The notes: generated by a model not told the origin, from the sequence alone. 64,000 nt of DNA from Arcticimaribacter sp002477625 (GCA_943846665.1 OX044358.1:1364001-1428000), one strand, 5' to 3'. Shown: positions 46,202 to 55,421, numbered from the stretch's first letter. A program made the numbers and translations.

Positions 46202-47422
46202 ATGAAATTACTACAAACTAAATTTTCGTTACCCAGTGGTTCTCTTTTACAAAACAGAATCGCTAAATCTGCTATGAGTGAAAACATAGGGACTTTGAAA
46301 AACGCTCCAACAAAACAATTGATCAAAGCCTATGAGGTTTGGGCAAAAGGCAAGCCCGGACTTTTGATTACTGGTAATGTGATGGTCGATTCTCAAGCTT
46401 TGGGAGAAGCACGCAATGTAGTGGTTGAGGATCGTTCAAATTTTAAGCTTTTACAAGCTTGGGCAAAAACTGTTGAAGGAACTGGAGCCCAGATTTGGCC
46501 TCAGCTCAATCATCCAGGACGTCAGGCTTTTGCCGCTATAAACAAAGAAGTGGTAGCACCATCGGCAGTATCGCTTAAGATGGGAGGAGCTTCTTCGATG
46601 TTTAAAAAACCAATTCCCCTAACCGAAGATGCCATTTGGAAAATCATCAAGCGTTTTGGTAATGCAGCAAAAATAATGCAAGATGCGGGGTTTTCGGGCT
46701 GTCAAATTCACGGGGCACACGGGTATTTAGTGAGTCAGTTTTTGTCTCCATTGAGTAATACCAGAAACGATCAATGGGGCGGTTCTTTAGAAAATAGAGC
46801 GCGTTTTGTTTTGGAAATTTATAAAGAAATACGCGCACAAGTAGGAGCAAAATATCCAATAGGAATTAAAATCAATTCTGCTGATTTTCAGCGCGGAGGG
46901 TTTTCGGAAGAGGAGTCCATGGAAGTAGTCCGTTTGTTATCTAAGGAAGGAATCGATCTAATTGAAATATCAGGCGGAACATACGAGAAGCCAGCAATGG
47001 TAGGTCATAAGCAAAAGAAAAGCACACAAGAACGTGAAGCTTATTTTCTAGACTACATAGAAAAAGTTAGAAGGATAACCAGTAAACCACTCATGTTGAC
47101 AGGAGGTTTTAGAACGGTTGCGGTTATGGAACAAGCCTTAGCCGATGGCAAATTAGATATCGTTGGTTTGGCTCGTCCCTTTTGTTTGTATCCAGAACTT
47201 GCCCAGGATATTTTTTCAGGAAAAACTACCGCTTTTGAAGCCCCATTCCCTAGTTCGGGAATCCGATTCATCGATAAAATGGGAGGAGTCGAATTGCCCT
47301 GGTATGCCCTACAAATTGGTCGCATTGGAAAAGGAAAACGTCCTAAGAAAAACCTCAGCGGATTGACCGCTTTTTATTTCAGCACTAAAAATATGATCGT
47401 AAAATCTTTCTTTAAGAATTAG
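46202..47422 (+). CDS. NADH:flavin oxidoreductase (old yellow enzyme family)
   Basis: A 406-residue FMN-dependent ene-reductase-like enzyme. Family features are PQLNHPGRQAF, the substrate-binding His pair in QIHGAHGYLVSQFLSP with NTRNDQWGGSLENRARF, and the FMN phosphate-binding LTGGFRTVAVMEQAL and DIVGLARPFC. The ATG at 46202 is preferred; a TTG directly before it would add one residue. The substrate is unknown. Its 3' end meets the convergent acetyltransferase gene with a 4-bp overlap. Confidence 0.93.
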   Translation: MKLLQTKFSLPSGSLLQNRIAKSAMSENIGTLKNAPTKQLIKAYEVWAKGKPGLLITGNVMVDSQALGEARNVVVEDRSNFKLLQAWAKTVEGTGAQIWPQLNHPGRQAFAAINKEVVAPSAVSLKMGGASSMFKKPIPLTEDAIWKIIKRFGNAAKIMQDAGFSGCQIHGAHGYLVSQFLSPLSNTRNDQWGGSLENRARFVLEIYKEIRAQVGAKYPIGIKINSADFQRGGFSEEESMEVVRLLSKEGIDLIEISGGTYEKPAMVGHKQKKSTQEREAYFLDYIEKVRRITSKPLMLTGGFRTVAVMEQALADGKLDIVGLARPFCLYPELAQDIFSGKTTAFEAPFPSSGIRFIDKMGGVELPWYALQIGRIGKGKRPKKNLSGLTAFYFSTKNMIVKSFFKN

Positions 47423-48018
47423 GATTTCAAAAACTCAGAAAAAACAGTTGACTTAAGTCGAGGCCACTCTTCCTTAATGATACTGTAGTATACATCATTT
47501 TTACTGATCCCATTGGCATCAATATAATTGTTCCTAAAAACGCCTTCTCGTTGAGCACCAAGTTTTTCAATGGCTTTCTGTGAGCGAATATTTTCTAGAT
47601 CGGCACTCAATTGAATTCTTCTAAAACCGACGGTTTCAAATCCAAAAGTCAACAGTTCGTATTTGGTAGCTTTGTTTAATCCAGTACCCTGAAATTGGGT
47701 TCCATACCAGGTCCAGCCAATTTCACACTTTTCACTTTTTTGATTAATGTTGCCCAAGCGCGTGCTTCCTGACACTTTATTAGTCAGCTTATCGACAATA
47801 ATAAAAGGAAAACATAGACCTTGCTTTTTCGACTCTAAGGTTTCTTGAACATAGCGTTCAAAGTCGCTTTGGGTTTCCATGTTCCTTCCCATATAGCGCC
47901 AAATATCATGATCGAAAATAATTTTTTTGAGCTCAGATTTTCGTGTGCTTTCAAAAGGAAGTAGTAGAGCACGACTGTTTTCCAAAACGATTTTGGTGTT
48001 TAAAGGGGCGGTTTTCAT
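47419..48018 (-). CDS. GNAT family N-acetyltransferase (RimJ/RimL-like)
   Basis: A 199-residue GNAT acetyltransferase. The C-terminal half shows the RimJ/RimL pattern: GSTRLGNINQKSEKCEIGWTWYGTQFQGTGLNKATKYELL, then FRRIQLSADLENIRSQKAIEKLGAQREGVFRN. It may modify a ribosomal protein or a small molecule; specificity cannot be read. Its promoter box ends just 4 nt before the ATG, so the mRNA should be leaderless. Confidence 0.91.
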   Translation of the reverse strand: MKTAPLNTKIVLENSRALLLPFESTRKSELKKIIFDHDIWRYMGRNMETQSDFERYVQETLESKKQGLCFPFIIVDKLTNKVSGSTRLGNINQKSEKCEIGWTWYGTQFQGTGLNKATKYELLTFGFETVGFRRIQLSADLENIRSQKAIEKLGAQREGVFRNNYIDANGISKNDVYYSIIKEEWPRLKSTVFSEFLKS

Positions 48019-48022
48019 TCAT

Positions 48023-48030
48023 CAAATGTA
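48023..48030 (-). promoter_or_regulatory. -7 promoter element giving a leaderless acetyltransferase mRNA
   Basis: TACATTTG on the minus strand fits TAnnTTTG and is separated from the ATG at 48018 by 4 nt (ATGA). Confidence 0.55.
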
Positions 48031-48059
48031 AAAAATTTTATTCAGCGTTTGATTTCACC

Positions 48060-48067
48060 TATCTTCG
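48060..48067 (+). promoter_or_regulatory. Near-consensus -7 element for the dCMP deaminase gene
   Basis: TATCTTCG differs by one base from TAnnTTTG and ends 6 nt before the ATG at 48074, again implying a very short leader. Confidence 0.4.
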
Positions 48068-48073
48068 TAGGTA

Positions 48074-48490
48074 ATGGATAAACAAACAAAATACGACCAA
48101 GCTTATCTGCAGATGGCAGCAACTTGGGGACAGCTTTCTTATTGTGAACGGAAAAAGGTAGGGGCTTTAATTGTAAAAGACCGCATGATTATTTCGGATG
48201 GGTATAATGGGACACCCTCGGGTTTTGAAAACGTCTGTGAAGATGAAGAGCATTATACCAAATGGTATGTGCTCCATGCAGAAGCTAACGCCATACTCAA
48301 AGTAGCAGCTTCTACCCAGTCCTGTAAGGGGGCAACCTTATACATTACACTTTCGCCTTGTAAAGAATGTTCTAAATTAATACATCAATCTGGGATTATT
48401 CGTGTGGTATATGCTTCTGCTTATAAAGACACATCTGGAATTGATTTTTTAGAAAAAGCAGGAATCCAACTCACCCACCTCTCCCAATAA
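48074..48490 (+). CDS. dCMP deaminase family protein
   Basis: A zinc-dependent cytidine/deoxycytidylate deaminase of 138 residues. The zinc site is HAEANAIL (His and catalytic Glu) plus SPCKECSKLI (two Cys). The start YDQAYLQMAATWGQLSYCERKKVGALIVKD fits deoxycytidylate deaminases, which produce dUMP for thymidylate synthesis. The processing peptidase gene follows after 9 bp. Confidence 0.93.
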   Translation: MDKQTKYDQAYLQMAATWGQLSYCERKKVGALIVKDRMIISDGYNGTPSGFENVCEDEEHYTKWYVLHAEANAILKVAASTQSCKGATLYITLSPCKECSKLIHQSGIIRVVYASAYKDTSGIDFLEKAGIQLTHLSQ

Positions 48491-48499
48491 CCTATCCCT

Positions 48500-50086
48500 A
48501 TGAAAACGAATAACCTTTACCTCTGGATTACTGTTTTACTGTCTGTCTTCTTAGGATTTACTCTAGGAAGTAATCAGCAAATTGTTTTCAACGCGACCAA
48601 TTTCGAAATCAGTAGTAGCCAGAAGCTAAAGCAATTCATACAATATATAGAAACCAACTATGTCGATGATATCGACACCGACAGCTTGGTCAATACCATG
48701 ATCTCAAATGTTGTGGAGCAGTTGGACCCGCATTCAGTTTATATTCCTAAAGAAGAAATGCAGCAAATTGCAGAGAATATGCAAGGAGCCTTTGTTGGAA
48801 TTGGTGTCAGCTTTTTTATGGAACAAGATACCGTAAGTGTTGTGCGGGTTTTAGAGAACGGACCCAGTAAAGCAGTCGGAATTCTGCCTGGAGATCGGAT
48901 TTTGATCGCTGATCGAGATACATTGTTTGGGAAAAATAAAAACAGTGCTTCCATCATTCGGAGTTTAAAAGGGAAACCCGACACAAAAGTTCAACTGCAA
49001 GTCTATCGCAAAGCAACGGAGGAGTTTTTAGAATTTAATCTGGAGCGTGGCGAAGTCCCTATCCCATCTGTTTATGGGTATTTATTGTCGGAAGGAGTGG
49101 GTTATATTCAAATCAATCGTTTTGCACAAAAAACAGGAGTAGAGTTTAGAAAAACACTAGCGAACCTTAAAGAGCAAGGAGCCGATCAACTGGTTTTGGA
49201 TCTTCGAGATAATCCGGGAGGTTATTTGCATATCGCGGAAGAAATATCCGATGCCTTTCTTTCGAAAGGGGAGGTAATGGTAATTACTCAAAGTAATCAA
49301 GGAGAAAGAAAAGTAACTTTAGCAACCGATGGCGGATTATTTGAAAAAGGTCAGGTCTATGTATTGGTAAACGGGCAATCTGCTTCGGCAAGCGAGGTAG
49401 TTGCTGGTGCTTTACAGGACAACGATCGGGCTTGGATTGTAGGACGACGTTCTTTTGGTAAGGGTCTTGTTCAGCAACAAATGCCCTTGGGTGCAGGCGA
49501 TGCAATTCGATTGACAACTGCCCGTTATTATACCCCCACAGGCCGCTCCATTCAACGTCCATATGCCGAAGGCAAGGATTCCTATTACGATGAAATTGGA
49601 GCTCGATATGAATCGGGAGAAATACAAGACAGTAAGAGTGTCCCAGTAAATGATTCTTTACAATTTACTACTCCGGGTGGGAGAACTGTTTATGGCGGTG
49701 GTGGAATTACTCCAGACGAATATGTTCCAGGCACTTCTGATTTAGAGTTGGAGTGGGATAATTATATTTTGCGATCCAACCTTGTCAACCGCTTTGTATT
49801 TTTGGAGTTGGATAAAAACCGAGCGCTTTATACCTACGAATCTGTTGCTGCACTCATTCAAAATCCATTGCCCAATAAAGAAGAACTCTTGTCCTCTTTT
49901 CAAACCTTCTTCAAAGATCAGGGAGTTCCCGTTCGAATGGAAAATGAGTTGTTGATTGAAAATTCGATCAAAGCTTATTTAGCCCTTCAGTTATTTAACC
50001 AAGAAGCCTTTTTAAAAATCATTCACGAACAAGACGATTTCATTACCAAGATAAAAACCCTCTTGGATCAAACACCGCTCGATTAG
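48500..50086 (+). CDS. S41 family C-terminal processing peptidase
   Basis: A 528-residue periplasmic tail-specific protease. It has an N-terminal signal anchor (residues 6-23), a PDZ domain (about 95-180; GAFVGIGVSFFMEQDTVSV, GPSKAVGILPGDRILI) and the S41 catalytic core with LVLDLRDNPGG, the nucleophile Ser in GQSASASEVVAGAL and the Lys in RRSFGKGLVQQQ. Such enzymes remove C-terminal segments of envelope proteins. It follows the dCMP deaminase gene closely but has no functional link to it. Confidence 0.95.
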   Translation: MKTNNLYLWITVLLSVFLGFTLGSNQQIVFNATNFEISSSQKLKQFIQYIETNYVDDIDTDSLVNTMISNVVEQLDPHSVYIPKEEMQQIAENMQGAFVGIGVSFFMEQDTVSVVRVLENGPSKAVGILPGDRILIADRDTLFGKNKNSASIIRSLKGKPDTKVQLQVYRKATEEFLEFNLERGEVPIPSVYGYLLSEGVGYIQINRFAQKTGVEFRKTLANLKEQGADQLVLDLRDNPGGYLHIAEEISDAFLSKGEVMVITQSNQGERKVTLATDGGLFEKGQVYVLVNGQSASASEVVAGALQDNDRAWIVGRRSFGKGLVQQQMPLGAGDAIRLTTARYYTPTGRSIQRPYAEGKDSYYDEIGARYESGEIQDSKSVPVNDSLQFTTPGGRTVYGGGGITPDEYVPGTSDLELEWDNYILRSNLVNRFVFLELDKNRALYTYESVAALIQNPLPNKEELLSSFQTFFKDQGVPVRMENELLIENSIKAYLALQLFNQEAFLKIIHEQDDFITKIKTLLDQTPLD

Positions 50087-50088
50087 TG

Positions 50089-50289
50089 CTATTTCTTTAA
50101 AACCTTAGCGGCTATTTTTTTTGAGAGCAGTAAGATGAATAAAAGCAAGAAGGCACTGAGAGAAGCTAAAATTCCAATAACAGCAACACTACTGTCTCCC
50201 TGAAGAGGGGCTTCAAAATCTACTTTTGTTGCATTATAGACAGCCATTACTAAGGCTAAAACCATCAGTACTCGAATAAAAATTTTCAT
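50089..50289 (-). CDS. Small two-helix membrane protein, function unknown
   Basis: A 66-residue protein with two hydrophobic helices (residues 4-20 and 35-57), a short polar loop between them and a basic C-terminus (SKKIAAKVLKK). I do not recognise a named family. The case for a real gene is a clean -7 box (50330-50337) 40 nt upstream, a sensible two-helix layout and a position that fills the gap between two convergent or tandem genes without overlap. Confidence 0.7.
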   Translation of the reverse strand: MKIFIRVLMVLALVMAVYNATKVDFEAPLQGDSSVAVIGILASLSAFLLLFILLLSKKIAAKVLKK

Positions 50290-50329
50290 ATCTCTGAAAT
50301 CAAAAGAAGTTAATACGCTTTGTTGGATG

Positions 50330-50337
50330 CAAATTTA
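50330..50337 (-). promoter_or_regulatory. -7 promoter element for the small membrane protein
   Basis: TAAATTTG on the minus strand fits TAnnTTTG and lies 40 nt before the ATG at 50289. Confidence 0.5.
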
Positions 50338-50372
50338 ATGATCTGCAGCTTAAGTAAAAAGTAAATCACTTT

Positions 50373-50951
50373 TTATATAATCATCTGACGGATGTTCGTT
50401 GTGAAAAGCTTGACGGCAATTGCTAAAAGAATTACGCCAAAAATCTTACGAATAATACTGATCCCCGATGTACCCAATACGGACTCAATCTTTTTAGAAG
50501 ATTTCAAAATAATATAAACAAAAATAATATTGATTATTATCGCAATAATGATGTTGATTACTTCAAATTCAGCCCGTAAAGACAGTAAAGAAGTCATGGT
50601 TCCTGCACCTGCAATCATTGGGAAAGCAAGAGGGACAATTGAGGTTGTTGCTGGACTGTCGTCCTCTTTGTAGAGGTTTATTCCCAAAACCATCTCAATG
50701 GCCATAAAGAAAATAATGAAGGCTCCCGCAACAGCAAAAGAATTTACGTCAATACCAATGAGGTTTAGAATTTCTTCCCCCAAAAACAAAAAGCCGATCA
50801 TGATGATACACGAAACAATTGATGCTTTTCCAGATTGAATATGCCCAGCTTTCTTTCGAAGGGATATGATTATTGGGATGTTTCCGATAATATCAATAAC
50901 AGCAAAAAGAACCATTCCAGCGGTCAAAATTTCTTTGGGATTTATTTTCAT
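50373..50951 (-). CDS. MarC family membrane protein
   Basis: A 192-residue MarC/UPF0056 protein with six predicted helices. Family sequence includes FAVIDIIGNIPIIISLRKKAG, FAVAGAFIIFFMAIEMVLG and PLAFPMIAGAGTMTSLLSL. Despite its name the family has no proven role in antibiotic resistance. A near-consensus -7 box, TACTTTCG, lies at 50966-50973, 14 nt before the start. It is divergent from the DUF3109 gene. Confidence 0.91.
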   Translation of the reverse strand: MKINPKEILTAGMVLFAVIDIIGNIPIIISLRKKAGHIQSGKASIVSCIIMIGFLFLGEEILNLIGIDVNSFAVAGAFIIFFMAIEMVLGINLYKEDDSPATTSIVPLAFPMIAGAGTMTSLLSLRAEFEVINIIIAIIINIIFVYIILKSSKKIESVLGTSGISIIRKIFGVILLAIAVKLFTTNIRQMII

Positions 50952-51029
50952 TATATTTTTTTTTGCGAAAGTACTTTATTTTCCTAATTTTTAGTGACTA
51001 ACGGCTTTCTTTTTTGCTTTAAACCGTTG

Positions 51030-51037
51030 TATCTTTG
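51030..51037 (+). promoter_or_regulatory. -7 promoter element giving a leaderless DUF3109 mRNA
   Basis: TATCTTTG fits TAnnTTTG and ends 4 nt (GTTG) before the ATG at 51042. It lies inside the longer possible reading frame that begins at 50994, so it also argues for the later start. Confidence 0.6.
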
Positions 51038-51041
51038 GTTG

Positions 51042-51614
51042 ATGCTACAAATAGGAAAAACCTTAGTTTCGGAAGATCTGTTGGATCGCGATTTCGTCTG
51101 TAATATTACTCAATGTAAAGGAGCTTGTTGCGTAGAAGGAGAAGCAGGTGCCCCTTTAGAAAAAAAAGAACTTCAAATTCTTGAAGACAACTATGAGGCC
51201 ATTGCGCCTTATTTGAATGAGACGGGTAAATCTGCAATTAAAGAACAAGGAACGTACATTGAAGCTTTTCCTGATGAATGGGAAACTCCCTTAGTTAACG
51301 GAAAAGAATGTGCCTATGCCGTTTTTACGGATAATGGAACTGCTCAATGCGGAATAGAGAATGCCCAGAAGGATGGAAAACTGGATTGGAAAAAACCCAT
51401 TTCATGTCATCTCTACCCAATTCGGATTCAGGAATTCTCTGAATTCACTGCAATAAATTATCATCACTGGCAAATTTGTGAAACAGCTTGTTCCTTAGGT
51501 GCTCAACTCAAAGTTCCTGTTTATAAGTTTGTAAAAGATGCGCTCATAAGAAAATTTGGCGAAGCTTGGTACAGCGAATTGGATCGAGTTGCTCAAAAGC
51601 ACCTTTCTGAATAA
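51042..51614 (+). CDS. DUF3109 family protein, Cys-rich putative metal-binding
   Basis: A 190-residue DUF3109 protein. The start MLQIGKTLVSEDLLDRDFVCNITQCKGACCVEGEAGAP is typical of the Bacteroidota family, with cysteines in VCNITQCKGACC, KECAYAVF, AQCGIEN, SCHLYPIR and ICETACSLG. This pattern resembles the YkgJ/CxxCxxCC group, thought to bind zinc or an iron-sulfur cluster. The biochemical function is unknown. I chose 51042 because of the -7 box just upstream and the match to the family start. Confidence 0.9.
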   Translation: MLQIGKTLVSEDLLDRDFVCNITQCKGACCVEGEAGAPLEKKELQILEDNYEAIAPYLNETGKSAIKEQGTYIEAFPDEWETPLVNGKECAYAVFTDNGTAQCGIENAQKDGKLDWKKPISCHLYPIRIQEFSEFTAINYHHWQICETACSLGAQLKVPVYKFVKDALIRKFGEAWYSELDRVAQKHLSE

Positions 51615-51828
51615 TTCAATGTTTACAGGGGCTTAGCGGTTTTTTAACATCTAAAATATTGATTTATAGTAAATTAAGATTATTATATTTTTAGCTAAAT
51701 CTTAGCTTTTCCACTTTTTTTGTTAAAAACTAAGCTGCATTGTGAACAATTATGGCTTTCATTTATCACAACAATTTTCAATCTTTGTATAAGACAAAAC
51801 AATAAGTATTAATTCCATTTATGACGAT
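51615..51828. promoter_or_regulatory. Control region of nrdBA with a 15-bp palindrome
   Basis: A 214-bp A+T-rich gap. It contains the palindrome AGCTAAATCTTAGCT (51693-51707, 6-bp arms), an inverted pair TTGTGA/TCACAA (51740-51745 and 51766-51771) and a near-consensus -7 box AATCTTTG (51780-51787), leaving a leader of about 40 nt before nrdB. No good match to a double NrdR box was found. Confidence 0.4.
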
Positions 51829-52809
51829 ATGACAAAAGCAGTAGAACCCATCCTTCAAGAGAACAAGAATAGATTTGTAATTTTCCCTATCGAACATCAT
51901 GATATTTGGGAATGGTATAAGAAGATGGAAGCTAGTTTTTGGACAGCGGAAGAAATAGATTTACACCAAGATTTAACCGACTGGGACAACAAGTTGAGTA
52001 AAGATGAAAAATACTTCATCAAGCACATCTTGGCATTTTTTGCTGCATCTGATGGAATTGTAAATGAAAATTTAGCTGAGAACTTTGTGAACGAAGTTCA
52101 GTATTCTGAAGCTAAATTCTTCTATGGTTTTCAAATTATGATGGAAAACATTCATTCAGAAACCTATTCGTTATTGATTGATACTTATGTAAAGGATGAG
52201 GCAGAAAAAAATCAATTGTTCCAAGCTATTGATGTTTTTCCTGCAATTCAAAAGAAAGCCAAATGGGCGATGAAATGGATAGAATCGGATTCTTTTGCAG
52301 AACGCCTAATCGCATTCGCAGCAGTTGAAGGAATTTTCTTCTCAGGAGCGTTTTGTTCTATTTATTGGTTAAAGAAAAGAGGCCTAATGCCTGGACTTAC
52401 TTTTTCAAATGAATTGATTTCAAGAGACGAAGGAGTTCATTGTGATTTTGCCGTACACTTACACAACAACCATTTAGTAAATAAAGTTCCCAAAGAACGC
52501 ATCCAAGAAATTATTCTTGATGCTCTTAATATCGAAAGAGAATTTGTTACCGAATCACTTCCGGTTAGTCTTATTGGAATGAATGCAAAGTTGATGACAC
52601 AATACTTAGAGTTTGTGACCGACCGTTTGCTCCAAGAATTGGAATGTGAAAAACAATTTAACGTAACCAATCCATTTGACTTCATGGACATGATTTCACT
52701 TCAAGGAAAAACTAATTTCTTTGAAAAACGTGTTTCTGAATATCAAAAAGCTGGCGTACTCGTTACGGATGATAAAGAAACAGAGATTAGTTTCGACGCA
52801 GATTTCTAG
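51829..52809 (+). CDS. nrdB: Ribonucleoside-diphosphate reductase class I, beta subunit
   Basis: Diiron subunit that makes the radical for ribonucleotide reduction. The 326-residue sequence shows iron-ligand helices typical of the family: WTAEEIDLHQDLTDWD, KHILAFFAASDGIVNENL, MMENIHSETYSLLIDTYV (Glu, His and the region of the radical Tyr) and SRDEGVHCDFAVHL. The C-terminal tail (TEISFDADF) docks to NrdA. An out-of-frame ATG at 51821 is ignored. nrdA follows after 94 bp. Confidence 0.96.
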   Translation: MTKAVEPILQENKNRFVIFPIEHHDIWEWYKKMEASFWTAEEIDLHQDLTDWDNKLSKDEKYFIKHILAFFAASDGIVNENLAENFVNEVQYSEAKFFYGFQIMMENIHSETYSLLIDTYVKDEAEKNQLFQAIDVFPAIQKKAKWAMKWIESDSFAERLIAFAAVEGIFFSGAFCSIYWLKKRGLMPGLTFSNELISRDEGVHCDFAVHLHNNHLVNKVPKERIQEIILDALNIEREFVTESLPVSLIGMNAKLMTQYLEFVTDRLLQELECEKQFNVTNPFDFMDMISLQGKTNFFEKRVSEYQKAGVLVTDDKETEISFDADF

Positions 52810-52903
52810 AAAAGTATTCGCTATTTTTTGTTTTTAAAAAACAATAACCTATTCAAGGGTCTTTGATGACCTCCATATATAAAATTTAAATCGTTAGACA
52901 ATC

Positions 52904-55369
52904 ATGTTTGTAGTCAAAAGAGACGGCCATCGAGAGCCCATAATGTTCGATAAAATTACCGCAAGGGTAAAAAAACTGTGTTATGAATTGAATCCTTTGG
53001 TGGATCCAGTTCGTGTAGCAATGCGCGTAATTGAGGGGCTTTATGACGGAGTAACCACTTCAGAACTAGATAATTTAGCTTCTGAAACTGCGGCTACGAT
53101 GACGACTTCTCATCCTGATTATGCTAAGCTAGCCGCTCGTATTTCAGTTTCTAACCTACACAAGAACACTAAAAAATCCTTTTCAGAAACCATGAAGGAT
53201 TTATACGAGTACGTAAACCCAAGAAACGGAAAAAAAGCACCCTTGTTATCGGATGAGGTTTACCAAGTGATTCAAGACAATGCAGAAAAATTAGATTCTG
53301 CGATCATCTACAACCGTGATTTTGGCTACGACTTCTTTGGCTTCAAAACCCTAGAACGTTCTTACCTTTTGAAATTAAATGGAGTCATCGCAGAACGCCC
53401 TCAACACATGTTGATGCGCGTCTCTATTGGAATTCATATAAACGACTTGGATGCAGCTATTGAAACCTATGAAATGATGTCTAAGCGCTTCTTTACGCAT
53501 GCGACACCAACGCTGTTCAATTCTGGAACTCCAAAACCGCAAATGTCATCCTGTTTCTTATTAACCATGAAGGACGATAGTATTGATGGGATTTATGATA
53601 CGCTAAAACAAACGGCTAAGATTTCACAATCTGCAGGGGGTATCGGATTGTCTATACACAACGTTCGTGCAACGGGATCTTATATTGCAGGAACCAACGG
53701 AACTTCCAATGGTATTGTACCGATGTTACGTGTTTTTAACGATACCGCACGATACGTAGATCAAGGTGGAGGAAAACGTAAAGGTTCTTTCGCTATTTAT
53801 ATCGAACCATGGCATGCAGATATTTTCGACTTCTTAGACCTCAAGAAAAACACAGGAAAAGAAGAAATGCGTGCGCGTGATTTATTCTTTGCAATGTGGA
53901 CGCCCGATTTATTTATGAAACGGGTTGAGCAAGACAGCACTTGGACTTTAATGTGTCCAAACGAATGCCCAGACCTATTCAACTGCCACAGTGATGAATT
54001 TGATGCTCTTTACACTAAATATGAAGATGAAGGGAAAGGAAGAAAAACAATTCGTGCCCGAGAATTATGGGAAAAAATTCTAGAATCTCAAATTGAGACT
54101 GGAACTCCATATATGCTTTATAAAGATGCGGCCAATCGCAAGTCGAATCAGAAAAATCTGGGAACCATCCGTTCTTCAAATCTCTGTACTGAGATCATAG
54201 AATACACTGCTCCTGACGAAGTAGCGGTTTGTAATCTAGCCTCGATAGCTTTACCGATGTTCATCAAAGACGGCGCTTTTGATCACGACGAATTATTTCG
54301 TGTAACCAAGCAAGTAACCGTCAACTTAAACCGAGTAATCGATCGCAACTATTACCCTGTAATTGAAGCAGAAAATTCAAATATGCGTCACCGCCCTGTT
54401 GGACTAGGTGTTCAAGGCCTTGCAGATGCATTCATTTTATTGCGTTTACCTTTTACTTCAGAGAAAGCAAAAGAGCTGAACCAAGAAATTTTTGAAACCC
54501 TTTATTTTGCAGCTGTAACGGCTTCAATGGAAGAAGCTAAACGTGAAGGACCTTACGAGTCCTATAAAGGCTCTCCAATGTCTAAAGGAGAATTCCAACA
54601 CAATATGTGGGGGGTTAAAGACGAAGAACTCAGCAGACGTTGGGATTGGGCTGCATTGAGAAAGCAAGTCAAAAAGCACGGTGTACGTAACTCACTATTG
54701 GTTGCTCCAATGCCTACTGCTTCTACTTCTCAAATTTTAGGGAACAACGAATGCTTTGAGCCATACACCTCTAATATTTACACCCGTCGTGTATTGTCAG
54801 GAGAATTCATTGTTGTAAACAAACACCTTTTAGAAGATCTAGTTGATTTAGGACTTTGGACAGAAGATATGAAGCAAGAATTGATGCGTGCAAACGGATC
54901 TGTTCAGAAGATTGATGGTATTCCAGCTGAGCTTAAAGAACTCTACAAAACAGTTTGGGAAATGAGCATGAAAGACATCATTGACATGTCGCGCCAACGG
55001 GGATATTTCATCGATCAATCACAATCGCTCAACCTCTTTATGGAAGGAGCGACCATGCCTAAATTAACGTCTATGCATTTCTATGCTTGGAAATCAGGAC
55101 TTAAAACGGGAATGTATTATTTAAGAACAAAATCTGCTGTAGATGCGATTAAGTTTACATTATCTAATGACTCAAAGAAAGAACAAAAACCAGCTTTAGA
55201 GACGGCAACAGCTACCGTAGAAGAGACAATAGGATCAGTGAATGCAGCGGCTACTAAAGGCGCTCCTGCAGCTGTACCTGTAGAACCTCTAACTCCAGCC
55301 GAATTGAAGACAATGCTGCAACAATCAAAAGAAAATGAAGGCGACGATTGCCTGATGTGTGGCTCATAA
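52904..55369 (+). CDS. nrdA: Ribonucleoside-diphosphate reductase class I, alpha subunit
   Basis: Catalytic subunit (821 residues) that reduces ribonucleoside diphosphates. It has an N-terminal ATP-cone (about 1-90; VVKRDGHREPIMFDKITARV), the catalytic core with SSCFLLTMKDDS, AGGIGLSIHNVRATGSYI, SNLCTEIIEYTAPDEVAVCNLASI and VAPMPTASTSQILGNNECFEP, and a C-terminal CLMCGS redox tail preceded by a long Ala/Thr/Pro-rich linker. The ATP-cone implies feedback control by dATP. A strong terminator lies 22 bp after the stop codon. Confidence 0.97.
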   Translation: MFVVKRDGHREPIMFDKITARVKKLCYELNPLVDPVRVAMRVIEGLYDGVTTSELDNLASETAATMTTSHPDYAKLAARISVSNLHKNTKKSFSETMKDLYEYVNPRNGKKAPLLSDEVYQVIQDNAEKLDSAIIYNRDFGYDFFGFKTLERSYLLKLNGVIAERPQHMLMRVSIGIHINDLDAAIETYEMMSKRFFTHATPTLFNSGTPKPQMSSCFLLTMKDDSIDGIYDTLKQTAKISQSAGGIGLSIHNVRATGSYIAGTNGTSNGIVPMLRVFNDTARYVDQGGGKRKGSFAIYIEPWHADIFDFLDLKKNTGKEEMRARDLFFAMWTPDLFMKRVEQDSTWTLMCPNECPDLFNCHSDEFDALYTKYEDEGKGRKTIRARELWEKILESQIETGTPYMLYKDAANRKSNQKNLGTIRSSNLCTEIIEYTAPDEVAVCNLASIALPMFIKDGAFDHDELFRVTKQVTVNLNRVIDRNYYPVIEAENSNMRHRPVGLGVQGLADAFILLRLPFTSEKAKELNQEIFETLYFAAVTASMEEAKREGPYESYKGSPMSKGEFQHNMWGVKDEELSRRWDWAALRKQVKKHGVRNSLLVAPMPTASTSQILGNNECFEPYTSNIYTRRVLSGEFIVVNKHLLEDLVDLGLWTEDMKQELMRANGSVQKIDGIPAELKELYKTVWEMSMKDIIDMSRQRGYFIDQSQSLNLFMEGATMPKLTSMHFYAWKSGLKTGMYYLRTKSAVDAIKFTLSNDSKKEQKPALETATATVEETIGSVNAAATKGAPAAVPVEPLTPAELKTMLQQSKENEGDDCLMCGS

Positions 55370-55390
55370 GCAACACGGTTTTCTTACTGT

Positions 55391-55421
55391 AAAAACTCCG
55401 TTTTCGAACGGAGTTTTTTTT
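55391..55421 (+). terminator. Intrinsic terminator after nrdBA with TTCG tetraloop
   Basis: ACTCCGTT and AACGGAGT form a perfect 8-bp stem around a stable TTCG loop. It is flanked by an A-run and followed by a run of eight T, 22 bp after the nrdA stop. Confidence 0.9.

Noticed and set aside
51739..51771. NrdR box pair ahead of nrdB
   Set aside because: Only one loose half-match (ATTGTGAACAAT); the second half does not match the consensus or spacing.
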